Shown in pieces: positions 26,670 to 34,539 of a stretch of DNA of 64,000 nucleotides. The translations under genes and the position numbers were made by a program. The notes under the pieces are model-generated. The model had not been told where the DNA came from, made no database searches, and saw only the letters and a list, made by a program, of their open reading frames with translations. The DNA comes from JAJYKN01 sp035516155 (GTDB lineage: Bacteria > Nitrospirota > UBA9217): contig DATJAP010000041.1 in NCBI GenBank assembly GCA_035516155.1, positions 1 to 64,000 of the forward strand, in the 5' to 3' direction. Position 1 is the first letter of the stretch. The number at the start of each line of letters is the position of its first letter.

Positions 26670-27671
26670 ATGATGAGACGTTCAGGAATCATTTTTTTCA
26701 CACTTGTTCTGCTTGCAGCCGGGTGCCACTCCTCCGGGCCCAAGACCGTCCAAAAAACAGAAGCGATCATGGGTACCGATGTGACGATCACGGTCGTGGC
26801 GAGGACGGAGGAAGAAGGTGCAGCGGCCATTGACGCTGGGATGGCGGAGCTTCGCCGGCTTGATGCCATGATGTCTCTCTACAAGAATGACAGCGAAATC
26901 ACGAGGGTGAACCTTGCGGCCGGGAAGCACCCTGTCAAGGTATCACCCGAAATGATCGAAGCCGCCGAAGATGCCGAAGTGGTTTCTAAGCTGTCTGGCG
27001 GCGTTTTCGACGTAACGATCGGGCCGCTGGTAGTTCTATGGCAAATGCGTCTCAAGGAGGGGAAAATCCCCACAGATGGAGAGATTGCGAGGATTCGGCC
27101 ACTGGTCAACTATCGGAATATAATAGTCGACCGGAAAGCCTCGACGATATTTCTAAAGAAACCTGGCATGATCATGGATTTTGGAGGCATGAAGGGATAT
27201 ACGGCGGATCGTGCAGCAGACGTAATCAGGAAGCGTGGCATAACAAATGCGATCATAGCCGTCGCCGGAGATATCTGGGTCATGGGACACCGCGAGGACG
27301 GCAAGCCGTGGAGGATCGGCGTGCAGCACCCGCGGGAGAAAGACAAGACGCTAGCTGTGCTCGACTTGAGTGATAAATATGTTTCTACCTCAGGTGACTA
27401 TGAACGATTCGTCATGAGGGGGAAAAAGCGATATCATCATATTATTGACCCCCGGACGGGAAAGCCGTCAAAAGGAGTCATCTCTGCGACCCTGATCGGA
27501 AACAAGGGAGCGCTCATTGATCCTCTTACCAAGGCGCCGTTTATTCTTGGTCCGGAAAAGGGTCTTGAGATTGTGAAGAAAGTCGGTGCGGAGGCCATTA
27601 TTGTCGACGAAGAGGGAAAAGTATATACGACTCGGGGCATTGAAAACCTGCTGGACCAGCCGATGCGGTGA
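26670..27671 (+). CDS. apbE: FAD:protein FMN transferase (ApbE) lipoprotein
   Basis: A 333-residue ApbE family enzyme. Residues 1-19 form a lipoprotein signal ending in LLAAGC (lipid-bearing Cys19), placing it on the periplasmic side. Family blocks seen are EAIMGTDVTITVVA, AELRRLDAMMSLYKNDSEITRVN, GGVFDVTIGPLVVLW, MDFGGMKGYTADRA, AGDIWVMGH and KRYHHIIDPRTGKPSKG. ApbE uses FAD to attach FMN to a Thr in proteins such as Nqr/Rnf subunits. None of those targets lies in the window. In most ApbE proteins the last helix block includes TD/TAL near the Mg site; here it reads ALIDPLTKAPFILG, a variant worth noting. Confidence 0.9.
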   Translation: MMRRSGIIFFTLVLLAAGCHSSGPKTVQKTEAIMGTDVTITVVARTEEEGAAAIDAGMAELRRLDAMMSLYKNDSEITRVNLAAGKHPVKVSPEMIEAAEDAEVVSKLSGGVFDVTIGPLVVLWQMRLKEGKIPTDGEIARIRPLVNYRNIIVDRKASTIFLKKPGMIMDFGGMKGYTADRAADVIRKRGITNAIIAVAGDIWVMGHREDGKPWRIGVQHPREKDKTLAVLDLSDKYVSTSGDYERFVMRGKKRYHHIIDPRTGKPSKGVISATLIGNKGALIDPLTKAPFILGPEKGLEIVKKVGAEAIIVDEEGKVYTTRGIENLLDQPMR

Positions 27672-27694
27672 TCCATGAGCGTGACATCAGAACC

Positions 27695-28135
27695 ATGAAA
27701 AATTCATCTCCATTGAAAGTAATGTTTCTGTGCATCGGCAATGCGTGCCGGAGCCAGATGGCTGAGGGGCTGGCGCGAGAGCTCGGAAAGGGAATGATCG
27801 AGCCCTTCAGCGCGGGTCTTCTTGCCGCGGGAGTTCATCCGCGGGCCACAGCTGTGATGAAGGAAATTGGCATCGATATTTCAAAGCAAAAATCTAAAAG
27901 AATCGATGAAAGAATTCTCATGACGATGGATATCATTGTCACGCTCTGCAGCAATGCGGAGGAGTCCTGCCCGATGACGCCTTCCTGGATACAACGCTTT
28001 CACTGGCCCATCGAAGACCCGATCAATGCCGTCGGCACCGCAGAAGAGGTGATGAAGGATTTCAGGAGGGCACGGGACGAAATCAGGGCAAAGATGGAAG
28101 AGTTTATCGAGATACTAAAACAAAAAAGAAGCTAA
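27695..28135 (+). CDS. ArsC-type low-molecular-weight phosphatase (thioredoxin-linked arsenate reductase)
   Basis: About 146 residues. The P-loop CIGNACRSQMAEG (C-x5-R) sits near the N-terminus, and two further Cys in VTLCSNAEESCP match the redox relay of thioredoxin-coupled ArsC enzymes. FHWPIEDP gives the general acid Asp. The enzyme would reduce arsenate to arsenite or act as a protein phosphatase. No ArsR or ArsB gene is next to it. The frame is open from GTG 27668, which overlaps apbE, but ATG 27695 begins the conserved fold. It probably belongs to the apbE transcript. Confidence 0.85.
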   Translation: MKNSSPLKVMFLCIGNACRSQMAEGLARELGKGMIEPFSAGLLAAGVHPRATAVMKEIGIDISKQKSKRIDERILMTMDIIVTLCSNAEESCPMTPSWIQRFHWPIEDPINAVGTAEEVMKDFRRARDEIRAKMEEFIEILKQKRS

Positions 28136-28345
28136 TTCTCGATGCGTGATACCTGAAGTTTCAGGACCTTTATTCAAAAACCCGTCTTTTCCTGTTCCTC
28201 CCTGGCCGGATATTCCGATACAATAAAACGATGTTTTATGCATAAAAAACAGTTGCGCCAGAAGAAGGAGACTGGTAATATATTCAACTAACCAAAACTC
28301 TGGACCTCAGGGTGGGTTGCATTGATAATACAGCAAGGAGGAAGC

Positions 28346-28648
28346 ATGGTAAGTATTTCAAACAACGCGGTGGGTAAATTCAAAGAAATCGTATCTAAGC
28401 AGGGTACTGCCGGCGATGGAGTAAGGATATTCGTTGTTCCGGGTGGCTGAAGCCCTTCTCTGGCTATGGACATAGCCAAAGCGCCCCAGACCGGTGACAC
28501 GACCTTGGATATGCAGGGACTAAAGGTCTTCCTGGAGGAGCGTGCAATGGGAATGCTCACGAATACCAGCATCGACTTTCAGGAAAACCAGGGGTTTGTG
28601 CTTACGGGCATGAAGCCGAGTGCCTGCGGTTCCTCCTGCAGCTGCTGA
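28346..28648 (+). CDS. HesB/IscA-like selenoprotein (TGA read as Sec at codon 35)
   Basis: A strong AAGGAGG lies 4 bases upstream of ATG 28346. The frame reads MVSISNNAVGKFKEIVSKQG ... VRIFVVPGG, then TGA (28448-28450), then SPSLAMDIAKAPQTGD ... GMKPSACGSSCSC and TGA stop at 28646-28648, 100 residues. HesB/IscA proteins have a conserved Cys in GGCSG at exactly this place, and selenocysteine versions of HesB-like proteins are known. The two C-terminal Cys of the family are present (ACGSSCSC). Eleven bases after the TGA a SECIS-like hairpin follows. Reading the TGA as a stop would leave a useless 34-residue piece, while the downstream frame stays open and conserved. A terminator follows the gene. 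Confidence 0.85.
28451..28478 (+). promoter_or_regulatory. Bacterial SECIS-like element
   Basis: A perfect 7-bp stem TGGCTAT (28461-28467) / ATAGCCA (28472-28478) with apical loop GGAC starts 11 nt after the in-frame TGA. There are 17 nt between TGA and the loop. Both the spacing and a G at the start of the loop match the known bacterial SECIS pattern. Confidence 0.75.
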
Positions 28649-28671
28649 AGTATCCTAGGCTGGTTTTCTCG

Positions 28672-28710
28672 ACCGCTGTCTCTTATCCTGAGATAGCGGT
28701 TTTATTTTGT
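28672..28710 (+). terminator. Rho-independent terminator after the selenoprotein gene
   Basis: An 11-bp stem (28672-28682 with 28690-28700, one G-T pair) with a 7-base loop is followed by TTTATTTTGTT. Confidence 0.85.
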
Positions 28711-28849
28711 TCTCACGCCTGCCTAATACTAACTGGCCTTTTTGAAAAACATTGCCCTGCTGATGAATATGCCCGTTCTCCAACAGGTTCGAAGCTAGCA
28801 GATTGAACATCCTTCGCAGCGGGAGACGATCTGCCCGAATGGGGAGCAG

Positions 28850-29235
28850 ACGTTTTTCGGTTGCACACACGCGGACGCCGGAGCCTCGCTCATCAATGAA
28901 CTCGGCATGCCCGAGGATCTTTTGCAGATCACCAAATTACACCATCAGCCCGAGCGTGCATCGGATCAAAGGAAACAACAGCCGTGGTCGCGCTTGCCGA
29001 TGCGCTTGCAGGGAGGTACGTTTCCCGGAAGGAAGGTGACAGCATCTGGCCTGATCAGTTCGATGCGCTGAAGAAAAACTCGGGACCCGAGGAGGATTTC
29101 CGCGAAGTGTGTGACAAACAGGTTCACGCCACACAGAAAAGGTATTTTTTTGTTCACGAGTCCGGAAAGCTGGGAAGAAATTTGTTTTCTCTGGTTAACT
29201 GCGGAACCTGCTCCCAAATGGCGTTCCCGCGCTAA
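28850..29235 (+). pseudogene. HDOD-domain signalling protein fragment, frameshifted
   Basis: The first frame gives FFGCTHADAGASLINELGMPEDLL and then TKLHHQPERASD, the conserved second half of an HDOD domain. After a shift of one base near 28972 the next frame continues ETTAVVALADALAGRYVSRKEG and runs to TAA 29233-29235. The first half of the domain is missing. The tail converges with and overlaps the alanine dehydrogenase stop by 4 bp. Confidence 0.7.
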
Positions 29236-30320
29236 GTTGTCGTAAACCCCAGAGATTCCGCCAAAGCCTTGTTAACGATCTTTCCGCGATAGGTGTTCAG
29301 TGCGCTCCGTATGATCGGGTCCGTTTGCACCGCCTTCCTGATCCCTTCAGCTGCGATGATCTTAATATAAGGGAGCGTGGCGTTCGTGAGTGCCAGCGTT
29401 GACGTCCTCGGATATGCACCTGGCATGTTCGCAACGCAGTAATGGATAATGCCGTCCACCGCGTACACGGGATCGTCGTGCGTGGTGGGACGGGACGTTT
29501 CGATGCAGCCTCCCTGGTCCACGGCCACATCCACGATCACTGAGCCAGTTTTCATGGTCCCTAGCATCTGACGCGTTATGAGAATGGGGGTCCTGGCGCC
29601 GGGAACGAGCACTGCTCCGATGATGATGTCGGCGTCGCTGATTTCCTTGGCAATCGTCTGGAACGTGACGGGAAGGGTCTCCACCCGTCCCATGAACATC
29701 TCGTCGATTTTTTGAAGTCGCTCCATGCCCTTGTTCATGACCACGGTTTCCATTCCCAGGTTCGCTGCAACGCGGGCCGCATTCGTACCCACTACCCCGG
29801 CTCCGAGAATCACGATCTTGGCCGGTTTGACGCCGCTTGCGCCGGTCGCGAGAATACCCGAGCCTCCCTTGAATTTTTGGAGATAATGGGCGGCCATGAG
29901 CGGAGCCATCCTGCCGGCGATTTCGCTCATGGGGGCGAGAAGGGGCAGGGTGCCTTCCTTTGTGAGCGTTTCATAGCCTATGCCGGTTACTTTTTTTTTG
30001 AGCAACACCTCGGTAAGTTCGCGGTTGGGGGCGAGGTGAAGGTAGGTGAAAAGCGCCTGCTCTTCCCTGAGCAACTCATATTCCTGCGGAATCGGCTCTT
30101 TCACCTTAACGACGAGTTCGGACAGGCTGAATACCTGCTTCTTGTCGACGATTTCCGATCCGGCTTTTCGATAATCCCCATCCGGAAAGCCGCTGCCAGC
30201 TCCTGCACTGGTTTCAATGAGGACCCTGTGACCTTCCTGTACAAGGTCCTGCACCCCGAAGGGCGTAATTCCGACACGGAACTCCTCAATCTTGATTTCG
30301 CGGGGAACGCCGATGATCAT
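29232..30320 (-). CDS. ald: Alanine dehydrogenase
   Basis: About 362 residues from ATG 30320, preceded by AGGAAAGGA; the frame is open further upstream but MIIGVPREIK is the family's N-terminus. Seen are the pyruvate-site block RVGITPFGV, the catalytic-region KVKEPIPQEY and HLAPNRELTE, and the NAD-binding VVILGAGVVGTNAARVAANLG. The enzyme catalyses reversible oxidative deamination of L-alanine to pyruvate and ammonia with NAD. Length matches the family. Confidence 0.95.
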   Translation of the reverse strand: MIIGVPREIKIEEFRVGITPFGVQDLVQEGHRVLIETSAGAGSGFPDGDYRKAGSEIVDKKQVFSLSELVVKVKEPIPQEYELLREEQALFTYLHLAPNRELTEVLLKKKVTGIGYETLTKEGTLPLLAPMSEIAGRMAPLMAAHYLQKFKGGSGILATGASGVKPAKIVILGAGVVGTNAARVAANLGMETVVMNKGMERLQKIDEMFMGRVETLPVTFQTIAKEISDADIIIGAVLVPGARTPILITRQMLGTMKTGSVIVDVAVDQGGCIETSRPTTHDDPVYAVDGIIHYCVANMPGAYPRTSTLALTNATLPYIKIIAAEGIRKAVQTDPIIRSALNTYRGKIVNKALAESLGFTTT

Positions 30321-30437
30321 CTGACTGTCCTTTCCTCTTCGATTTTTCACGTCCATTAAAATGTAGCAGGAATTCCGGGAGATTGCAATGGACAGGACCG
30401 CTCCTTTCATGACAAGCAACACATGACAAGCAACCTA

Positions 30438-30466
30438 TTGACTAATCAATCCGATTTCGTTACTAT
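30438..30466 (+). promoter_or_regulatory. Sigma-70 promoter of the DUF4337 gene
   Basis: TTGACT (30438-30443), 17-base spacer, TACTAT (30461-30466), 41 bp before ATG 30508. Confidence 0.75.
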
Positions 30467-30507
30467 GTGCGTTACTCATACGGCCTTATTGTCCTCGAGG
30501 TTTCATC

Positions 30508-31047
30508 ATGGTGGAAGAAAAGAAAGAACCCTGGCTCAATTTCCTTGCGCTCACGACGGTTATCTTCGCAGTCTGCGCCACGCTTTCTACACTCAAGGGG
30601 GGCAGTTACGGATCAAAAGCGATGATGTCCCAGTCCCAGGCCTCGGATCAGTGGGCTTTTTATCAGGCCAAGGCCATTAAGGGATATTTATACGATCTCC
30701 AGAGGGAAAAGCTCGAAATGGACATGAAGGCTCTGAAAGGGACCGCATCCCGTTCTGTGACCGCGGACTATCAGAAGAAAATCGACGGTTATGCCGAGAA
30801 GGCAAGGAAATATGAAGACGAGAAAGCCGAGATCATGAAAACCGCCAAGTCGCTAGAGGCGGTCCGCGATGACGCTCAAAAGCATTCCGGTGCCTTCGGT
30901 CTGGCTGCGATGTTCCTCCAGATCGCGATCCTGCTTTCGTCGATCGCGGCATTGATGAAAAAGAAGTTTTTCTGGTATTTTGGTATGCTATCAGGGGCTC
31001 TCGGCCTCGTGTCCTTTTTCAATGGGTTCTTCTCCTTTCTGAAATAA
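30508..31047 (+). CDS. DUF4337-family membrane protein
   Basis: A 179-residue protein with one N-terminal helix (about 10-30), a long charged helical region (about 60-135, with repeated K/E/A patterns) and two C-terminal helices (about 140-175). The block SQASDQWAFYQAKAIKGYLYDLQ is the DUF4337 signature. The family's function is not known; topology suggests a coiled-coil segment between membrane anchors. It has its own promoter and a GAGG site before the ATG. Confidence 0.8.
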   Translation: MVEEKKEPWLNFLALTTVIFAVCATLSTLKGGSYGSKAMMSQSQASDQWAFYQAKAIKGYLYDLQREKLEMDMKALKGTASRSVTADYQKKIDGYAEKARKYEDEKAEIMKTAKSLEAVRDDAQKHSGAFGLAAMFLQIAILLSSIAALMKKKFFWYFGMLSGALGLVSFFNGFFSFLK

Positions 31048-31189
31048 AAAAGCGACGCACGAACGCTCCGAAAAGTCCGTCTTCGACTTGCTTTGCTTCT
31101 TGAATGCACCTGACCTGACAATTTCGACCGGGAGGGCATTTCTGATATAACAAAACGCCATCGCGGAGGGGTGAAAGGAACAGAATGGA

Positions 31190-31930
31190 ATGAAGCAGTA
31201 TACCTGGCAGGTTCTTCTCGGAACATCCCTCATCCTTGCATCGGCATCTCTTTACATTATTCAAATCGTCGTCTTTCACGATGCGCGTAGCACTTTTTTC
31301 TATCTGCTCCAGGACATTGCCTTCATCCCGATCCAGGTCCTTCTCGTAACGCTTATATTGAATCAGCTGCTGAACATGCGTGAAAAAATGGCCATGCTGA
31401 ACAAGATGAACATGGTCATTGGCACTTTTTTCAGCGAAGCGGGGACTGGCCTCCTGAAACTTTTCGCCGGATTCGATCAAAATACGGACGCACTGAGAAA
31501 GGACCTCCTGGTGACCGGGCAGTGGTCAGATCGGCAATTCAGTGAAGCGGCTGGCATTGCCTCGATCTATGACAGTGAAATCGATCACGCAAAAACGGAT
31601 CTTGTTGCGTTGAAATCCTTTCTCGCGGCAAAACGGGATTTTTTGCTCAGGCTTCTGGAAAACCCAAACCTTCTCGAACATGAAACCTTCACCGAGCTGC
31701 TCTGGGCGGTTTTTCATCTGACAGAGGAATTGGCCGCACGGGAAAACCTGACTGAATTGTCCCCGGCTGACGGGAGCCATATAGCCGGCGACATCAAACG
31801 GGCGTACGTACTGCTTATCACGGAATGGCTCGCCTATATGAAACACCTGAAAAGCGAGTATCCTTATTTGTTCTCGCTTGCCGTACGGATGAATCCTTTC
31901 GATCCCCATGCATCAGTAATCGTCAAATAA
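31190..31930 (+). CDS. Membrane protein of unknown function
   Basis: A 246-residue protein with two N-terminal transmembrane helices (about 6-25 and 35-60) and a cytoplasmic helical domain. No motif is recognised. The soluble part is rich in Glu, Lys and Leu and contains HETFTELLWAVFHLTEELAARE. AAGGA precedes the ATG. It lies between DUF4337 and a PH-like membrane protein in the same direction, so the three may be one unit. Confidence 0.6.
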   Translation: MKQYTWQVLLGTSLILASASLYIIQIVVFHDARSTFFYLLQDIAFIPIQVLLVTLILNQLLNMREKMAMLNKMNMVIGTFFSEAGTGLLKLFAGFDQNTDALRKDLLVTGQWSDRQFSEAAGIASIYDSEIDHAKTDLVALKSFLAAKRDFLLRLLENPNLLEHETFTELLWAVFHLTEELAARENLTELSPADGSHIAGDIKRAYVLLITEWLAYMKHLKSEYPYLFSLAVRMNPFDPHASVIVK

Positions 31931-31983
31931 GAAAATGGCGCGAGCAATGAAGCAAAGGATGCCTGCAGCACAGGAGAAACACC

Positions 31984-33045
31984 ATGGACCTTCAGTTTAA
32001 GGGGAACGGCTGGCTGCTTCTGAAGAACGTGTTTTTCTATGTCTTGGCGATGGCGCCGCTGCTGTCACTCTGCCTGATGGGCTCGGCCTGGATCCATGTC
32101 TTCCTGACGATCATAGCGCTATCTTTCATCATGCTTCCGGTCTTGACGTCCCTCATCGCGCGGACAGACGGTTTTTCATTTGATGATGATGGCCAAGTTA
32201 TTACAGGTCCGGTGGGCAAGCCTGTTCCCTATAGTGCCATAAAGCGTATGGAACTGAACGAGACAGCCGGTCTGCTGCAAGTTCATGTCAAATGTGGAAC
32301 GTTCAACCGCATTGCCCTGGCATCGGCGCTCGACCGGAACACAAAAGCGCGTCTCGTCGAAGAACTGATGAAGCGCATCCCCCGGCTCGTAGTCAGAGAG
32401 CGGCCATACGCTGATTGGAAATCGGTGCTTCTCATTGCGTCCCTTCTGATCCTCGCAACAGCGGGATTTCACGGTTTTTGGTACACTCGCCATCCGCAGG
32501 TAGGCATCGTTCCGCAAAAGTTCGAGGTTACTCGAGATGGGGGAGCGACATCAAAGGCGAACAATTTTATTGTCGGAGATTTTTCCTTCTGTCTGCCGGA
32601 CAAGTTTCGGGAGCTCGGCATTGAAGGGGATGTAACATTTATTGAGGACAGGGAAGTGAAAAGGACCGAAATAAACGTGGTCGCGAAGTCAATTGCGCCT
32701 TCCCCGGTGCGCAGAAAATTTTTCCGGCATACGACCGGGATGAGTGATTATGCCGACATGCTGGAGTATTCCTATAACGCGCGCTTCGGCATTGTTCCCC
32801 TGGTGCTGAAAAACATCGCCCTGGCGGGAATGAACGATATCGAGATCTTTACGGTGGGAGAGCAGGCAATCGGCGGCTTTATAACGCAGGGCAGCAAAAA
32901 AGGAAGAGAATTGACTCATATCCTGCTTGTCGGCGGCAAAGAGAGGAAAGAAATAAATTTTTTTATGTCCGGGCCGTCGCGTCTAGACGAGCAGGAATTG
33001 CATGAGCTCCTGGACAGTATTCAACTGAAACAGGGAGGGGAATAG
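31984..33045 (+). CDS. Membrane protein with PH-like cytoplasmic segment, unknown function
   Basis: A 353-residue protein. Two helices at about 12-60, then a segment FSFDDDGQVITGPVGKPVPYSAIKRMELNETAGLLQVHVK that resembles the bacterial PH-like pattern, a third helix near 145-165, and an extracytoplasmic C-terminal domain (FIVGDFSFCLPDKFRELG ...). AGGAGA precedes the ATG. No known family beyond the PH-like hint. It converges on the LysM gene. Confidence 0.55.
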   Translation: MDLQFKGNGWLLLKNVFFYVLAMAPLLSLCLMGSAWIHVFLTIIALSFIMLPVLTSLIARTDGFSFDDDGQVITGPVGKPVPYSAIKRMELNETAGLLQVHVKCGTFNRIALASALDRNTKARLVEELMKRIPRLVVRERPYADWKSVLLIASLLILATAGFHGFWYTRHPQVGIVPQKFEVTRDGGATSKANNFIVGDFSFCLPDKFRELGIEGDVTFIEDREVKRTEINVVAKSIAPSPVRRKFFRHTTGMSDYADMLEYSYNARFGIVPLVLKNIALAGMNDIEIFTVGEQAIGGFITQGSKKGRELTHILLVGGKERKEINFFMSGPSRLDEQELHELLDSIQLKQGGE

Positions 33046-33053
33046 GGATAATC

Positions 33054-34382
33054 CTAGTTTTTGAAATCAACGGCATTGCCACTGGTCAGGGTATCGGTGC
33101 TCTTGCGAACAATCGCAGTTGAAGAGTGCTCCTTTACGAGAAAAACCTGCACTTCTCCGATCTTTTCCCTCAGATCCCCCCCCTTTGCCGAATCGGCATA
33201 GACGATGAAATTGTCTCCGGGATCAACCCCGTCTGCACTCCCCTTGTCGAGGTAGACGAAATCCATCTGACCGACGATGACTCGTTGGGCGGTCACCGCC
33301 AGAATGTATCCGGAGATGTCCTTTTTCTTTGCCGGGGAGGGATAGATTGGCACCGGTTCCTGGTAAGGCGTCAACTGGTCGTTTTTTTCGATGGTATCAA
33401 AGGAAAGCGTGATCCGCGCAGTGCCTACTTCAGCAGACGGGTCCTTCGCCGTGACCTGCAGAATGCCGAGACCATGGATAAGCTGTCCGTAATTTTTCCC
33501 TGTTCGGGGATGTTTAACCGTCCCTTGGGACGTGTAAATGAGGAATTTGTCTCCGACATTGACATTCCCCGGGGAGCCGAACTTAACAAGAACGGAGTCG
33601 CCATATCCGAAAACGGCTTTCTCAGCTCCGGCAGAACCGATGATGACATCGGCGCTTTCCACGTCATTTACGAAGCCGGCGCTCAGCATGGCATACTTAT
33701 CAATGATCGGCTTGGGCTGTTCTTCAGGAAGGATGAGTCTGTTGCCTCCCCCGGTCTCTTCTGCGGGTTGCACCTGCTGTGGCCGCATAGCGAAGGCCGA
33801 TTCCCTCCCTTCCCCGGCCGCAGGAGCAGGCGATACCGCCGCCTCGGCGGTTTGTTTCGCTTCTTCTCTGGCGGATGCTTGCTTTTCCACGAGCTGCGTT
33901 TTCAGCGTTTCTTCAGAAGGGGTCTGCATGGCCCGCTCGAGAGGAGCGAGGCTCGGGATTGCAAGCTTGTTCCCCGCATAAATCATATCCGGGTTTGCGA
34001 TGGAAGGGTTTGCCTTCCAAATAATCGGCCACAGGAAGGGATCTTTGAGATAGGTATTCGAAATGTCCCAGAGCGTATCGCCCTGTTTAATGACATACTC
34101 AGCGTTGCCCTCGCTGGTGGGAGTAGCGTTTTGCGCCGTGGGGGTGGTGGCCTGCGGCTCCTCCTTCTGTGGCGCCGCCTGCAATTGTCGGGAGCCGCCA
34201 GTCGTCCCGCTCGCCGTCCCCGTTGGTTCGGACTGCGGCTGAGCCGGTTCTGAAACGGTTTGTTCGGGTTGTTGCCCTGACGATGGTTCCTTCTGTTCCT
34301 GAGGTGCGGCGGTGCCCGGAACAAGCATGATCAGTAGTGAAATGCATGCTGCCTGGATAAGGGCGCTCAGCCTTGTGGTCAT
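33054..34382 (-). CDS. Exported LysM-domain protein
   Basis: About 442 residues from ATG 34382 (GGAGGCAGGA upstream). Residues 1-25 form a signal peptide; a Gln/Pro/Thr-rich linker follows. One LysM domain (YVIKQGDTLWDISNTYLKDP ... NPDMIYAGNKLAIP) binds peptidoglycan or chitin-like sugars. A second low-complexity Ala/Glu linker leads to a C-terminal beta-rich region with repeated phrases such as VGDKFLIYTSQG and PGDNFIVYADS, typical of LysM proteins of delta-proteobacteria and Nitrospirota. No catalytic domain is seen. Its role is probably in the cell envelope. Confidence 0.85.
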   Translation of the reverse strand: MTTRLSALIQAACISLLIMLVPGTAAPQEQKEPSSGQQPEQTVSEPAQPQSEPTGTASGTTGGSRQLQAAPQKEEPQATTPTAQNATPTSEGNAEYVIKQGDTLWDISNTYLKDPFLWPIIWKANPSIANPDMIYAGNKLAIPSLAPLERAMQTPSEETLKTQLVEKQASAREEAKQTAEAAVSPAPAAGEGRESAFAMRPQQVQPAEETGGGNRLILPEEQPKPIIDKYAMLSAGFVNDVESADVIIGSAGAEKAVFGYGDSVLVKFGSPGNVNVGDKFLIYTSQGTVKHPRTGKNYGQLIHGLGILQVTAKDPSAEVGTARITLSFDTIEKNDQLTPYQEPVPIYPSPAKKKDISGYILAVTAQRVIVGQMDFVYLDKGSADGVDPGDNFIVYADSAKGGDLREKIGEVQVFLVKEHSSTAIVRKSTDTLTSGNAVDFKN

Positions 34383-34442
34383 TCCTGCCTCCTGATTTGT
34401 TCCTCGCGCAGACAACTGTTTAAGCAAACCATTTTTTCTTAA

Positions 34443-34470
34443 GATATACGAGTAACCTCTGGTTTGTCAA
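34443..34470 (-). promoter_or_regulatory. Sigma-70 promoter of the LysM gene
   Basis: On the minus strand TTGACA (34465-34470), 16-base spacer, TATATC (34443-34448), about 60 bp before the ATG at 34382. Confidence 0.7.
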
Positions 34471-34539
34471 GAGAATAATCAAAATCCGGCCAAACCAGAC
34501 CTTGCTTTTGGTTGATGATTTTGGTATTCTGCCGCTATC

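Noticed and set aside
33126..34253. Long plus-strand frame (375 codons) opposite the LysM gene
   Set aside because: It is a shadow of a GC-rich gene with a clear signal peptide and LysM domain on the other strand.
34502..34530. TTGCTT-17-TATTCT as promoter of the NtrY-like gene
   Set aside because: Its -10 box ends only 10 bp before the ATG, which leaves no room for a ribosome binding site; not listed as a feature but mentioned under the gene.
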